DNA of 7,557 bases from CAZIHO01 sp964538875 (GTDB lineage Bacteria; Pseudomonadota; Gammaproteobacteria; Chromatiales; Chromatiaceae), in the NCBI GenBank assembly GCA_964538875.1, contig CAZIHO010000143.1, positions 1 to 7,557 of the forward strand, read 5' to 3'. Made by a program: the position numbers and the translations under genes. Positions 5,518 to 7,557 of the stretch are shown in pieces; position 1 is the stretch's first letter; each line of letters begins with the position of its first letter. Below the pieces are notes generated by a model. The model searched no databases. It was given only the letters and a program-made list of their open reading frames with translations, and had not been told where the DNA came from.

Positions 5518-5546
5518 TTGCCACTTAATTCGCGCGCGACTATGTT
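5518..5546 (+). promoter_or_regulatory. sigma-70-type promoter for rpoD
   Basis: TTGCCA (5518-5523, five of six consensus matches) and TATGTT (5541-5546, four of six, the same -10 as the lac promoter) are separated by 17 bases, the ideal spacing. The predicted start near 5553 leaves a leader of about 48 bases. This would let the main sigma factor be made independently of rpsU and dnaG and would make rpoD partly self-dependent. It is the best promoter match in the window. Confidence 0.6.
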
Positions 5547-5600
5547 AAACTGGGCGGTTTGATTCCGTGCCGTTGAATAGCAGCTCATCCTAGGTGCCGT

Positions 5601-7451
5601 ATGGATCAAGAACACCAGCAGTCCCAGCTCAAGCAACTCATTGCCAAAGGGAAAGAGCAGGGTTTTCTGACCTATTCCGAAGTGAATGATCACTTGCCGC
5701 CCGGCTTGGTCGAACCCGACCAAATAGAAGATATTATCCGGATGATTAACGACATGGGCATCATGGTCCATGAAACGGCGCCGGATGTGGACGACCAAAG
5801 CCTCAGTGACATGGTCACTGCGGATGACGATGCAGCAGAGGCCGCCGCTGCCGCGTTAGCGTCGGTGGATAGTGAATTTGGCCGCACCACGGACCCGGTG
5901 CGCATGTACATGCGCGAAATGGGCACGGTGGAATTGCTCACCCGGGAGGGGGAGCTCAAAATCGCCAAACGCATTGAGGACGGACTCTTTCAAGTCCTGA
6001 GCGCCCTGTCCCAGTTCCCGCGCACCATTGGTGGATTGCTGGGGCTATTCGAAAAGGTGGATCGGCAGGAAACTCGGCTGACGGATATCTTCAGCGGCTT
6101 CACCGATTCTGAGGGAGAAGAAGTCCCGGAAGAAAAGCCAGAACTCATTAGCGAAGAGTTCATCGGCGAAGAAGTCGAGTTGGCTGGCGAGGTGGATGAG
6201 GATGAGGACATGGAAGTGGCCGCCATCGTCGCGGATACCGGTCCAGATCCGGAGGAAACGGCAACCTACGTGGCCAGCTTGCGGGAACACTACGCCAATC
6301 TAGTCGCCATTTCGTCCGAAGACGATATCGGGGACGCCAAGATCCAGGAGGCCATGCAGGCGGCGTCCGAAATCTTCCTAAAGTTCAAGCTGATGCCGGG
6401 GGTATTCACGGAACTCGCGGAAAACCTGCGGCACACCATTGAGCGGATTCGCGCCCAGGAAAAGACCATCATGGCCTTGTGCGTGGATACCTCCGGCATG
6501 CCGCGCAAGGATTTCATCGCCTCGTTCCCAGACAATGAAACCAATCTGGACTGGCTTGTGCGCCATCTTGGCGAGACCAAACCCTATGGCGCTGCGCTGG
6601 AAGAACACAAACGCGACATCCTGCGCGCCCAACGGAAACTCATTGACATCGAGCGGGAGAATTTCCTAAGCATCGGCGAAATCAAGGAAATTAATCGCCG
6701 CATGTCCATCGGAGAAGCCAAGGCCCGGCGCGCCAAGAAGGAAATGGTGGAAGCTAATTTGCGCCTGGTGATCTCGATTGCCAAGAAGTACACCAACCGG
6801 GGCCTTCAGTTCCTGGATCTCATTCAGGAAGGCAATATCGGCCTCATGAAAGCGGTGGATAAGTTCGAGTACCGTCGTGGCTATAAGTTTTCCACCTATG
6901 CAACCTGGTGGATTCGGCAAGCCATCACTCGCTCCATCGCCGATCAAGCGCGGACCATCCGTATTCCCGTACATATGATTGAGACCATCAACAAACTCAA
7001 TCGCATTTCACGTCAGATGGTCCAGGAAATGGGCCGCGAAGCCACCCCGGAAGAACTGGCTGAGCGCATGGAAATGCCCGAGGACAAGGTCCGCAAAGTC
7101 CTCAAGATCGCCAAAGAACCCATCTCCATGGAAACCCCGATCGGCGATGATGAAGACTCCCACCTGGGCGACTTCCTGGAAGACTCCGGCATGTTGTCCC
7201 CGGTGGAAAGCGCCACCTCCCAAGGCCTGCGGGAAGCCACCCAAATGCTGTTGGGCGGCTTGACCTCACGGGAGGCCAAGGTATTACGGATGCGTTTCGG
7301 CATCGACATGAATACCGACCACACCCTGGAAGAAGTGGGCAAGCAGTTTGACGTAACCCGGGAGCGGATACGTCAAATTGAAGCCAAAGCCCTCCGCAAG
7401 TTGCGCCATCCATCAAGATCTGAAAAACTGCGTAGCTTCCTGGAGGACTGA
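5601..7451 (+). CDS. rpoD: RNA polymerase sigma factor RpoD (sigma-70)
   Basis: RpoD is the primary sigma factor that directs core RNA polymerase to housekeeping promoters. The 616 residues compare with 613 in E. coli. Region 1.1 opens the protein (LKQLIAKGKEQGFLTYSEVND, about 10-30, to MGIMVHE). Region 1.2 begins at DPVRMYMREMG (98-108). The large non-conserved region, about 130-375, carries an acidic Glu/Asp-rich stretch at 168-220. Region 2 includes MVEANLRLVISIAKKYTNRG (382-401), LDLIQEGNIGLMKAVDKFEY (405-424) and the -10-melting TYATWWIRQAITR (432-444), with Q440 and T443 matching E. coli Q437 and T440. Region 3 follows, then region 4.2 at VTRERIRQIEAKALRKLRHP (585-604), with R587, E588 and R591 contacting the -35. 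All groups needed for group 1 sigma function are present. The ATG at 5601 has TAGGTG just upstream. The gene ends 29 bases before a tRNA gene, with no terminator between. Confidence 0.98.
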   Translation: MDQEHQQSQLKQLIAKGKEQGFLTYSEVNDHLPPGLVEPDQIEDIIRMINDMGIMVHETAPDVDDQSLSDMVTADDDAAEAAAAALASVDSEFGRTTDPVRMYMREMGTVELLTREGELKIAKRIEDGLFQVLSALSQFPRTIGGLLGLFEKVDRQETRLTDIFSGFTDSEGEEVPEEKPELISEEFIGEEVELAGEVDEDEDMEVAAIVADTGPDPEETATYVASLREHYANLVAISSEDDIGDAKIQEAMQAASEIFLKFKLMPGVFTELAENLRHTIERIRAQEKTIMALCVDTSGMPRKDFIASFPDNETNLDWLVRHLGETKPYGAALEEHKRDILRAQRKLIDIERENFLSIGEIKEINRRMSIGEAKARRAKKEMVEANLRLVISIAKKYTNRGLQFLDLIQEGNIGLMKAVDKFEYRRGYKFSTYATWWIRQAITRSIADQARTIRIPVHMIETINKLNRISRQMVQEMGREATPEELAERMEMPEDKVRKVLKIAKEPISMETPIGDDEDSHLGDFLEDSGMLSPVESATSQGLREATQMLLGGLTSREAKVLRMRFGIDMNTDHTLEEVGKQFDVTRERIRQIEAKALRKLRHPSRSEKLRSFLED

Positions 7452-7480
7452 TGAGGTCGACGCCCAGGTTCCAAGTATCA

Positions 7481-7556
<76 letters not shown>

Positions 7557-7557
7557 A

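Overview
The window is a conserved housekeeping block of a GC-rich bacterium, most likely a gammaproteobacterium outside the enterics. The evidence is the RpoD, DnaG, S21 and TsaD sequences, which follow the E. coli proteins closely through their diagnostic motifs. The order tsaD / rpsU - GatB/YqeY - dnaG - rpoD, with folB-folK and plsY next door, is the arrangement I recall from Pseudomonas-like gammaproteobacteria. E. coli lacks the YqeY gene between rpsU and dnaG. The genus cannot be settled from the sequence alone.

Layout. Bases 1-849, minus strand: folB followed after 3 bases by folK, which runs off the left edge. These encode consecutive enzymes of folate synthesis. Bases 850-1018: a divergent control region. 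Bases 1019-1621, plus strand: plsY, the first acyltransferase of phospholipid synthesis. Bases 1632-2648, minus strand: tsaD (tRNA t6A modification), ending 10 bases from the end of plsY. Bases 2649-2860: a divergent control region. Bases 2861-7451, plus strand: the macromolecular synthesis operon, with rpsU (ribosomal protein S21), a GatB/YqeY-domain gene, dnaG (primase) and rpoD (sigma-70). Bases 7481-7556: a CAU-anticodon tRNA, best read as the minor isoleucine tRNA, 29 bases behind rpoD.

The operon joins translation initiation, replication priming and transcription initiation. The intergenic gaps hold what looks like differential control: a palindrome against the likely rpsU promoter, a strong hairpin touching the dnaG start site, and a long inverted repeat plus a good sigma-70-type promoter in front of rpoD.

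I found no mobile element, CRISPR array, toxin, defence gene or unknown gene cluster. I do not think this window holds an undescribed system. The points worth a second look are regulatory structures in the gaps and a FolK that departs from the canonical family at two conserved positions.
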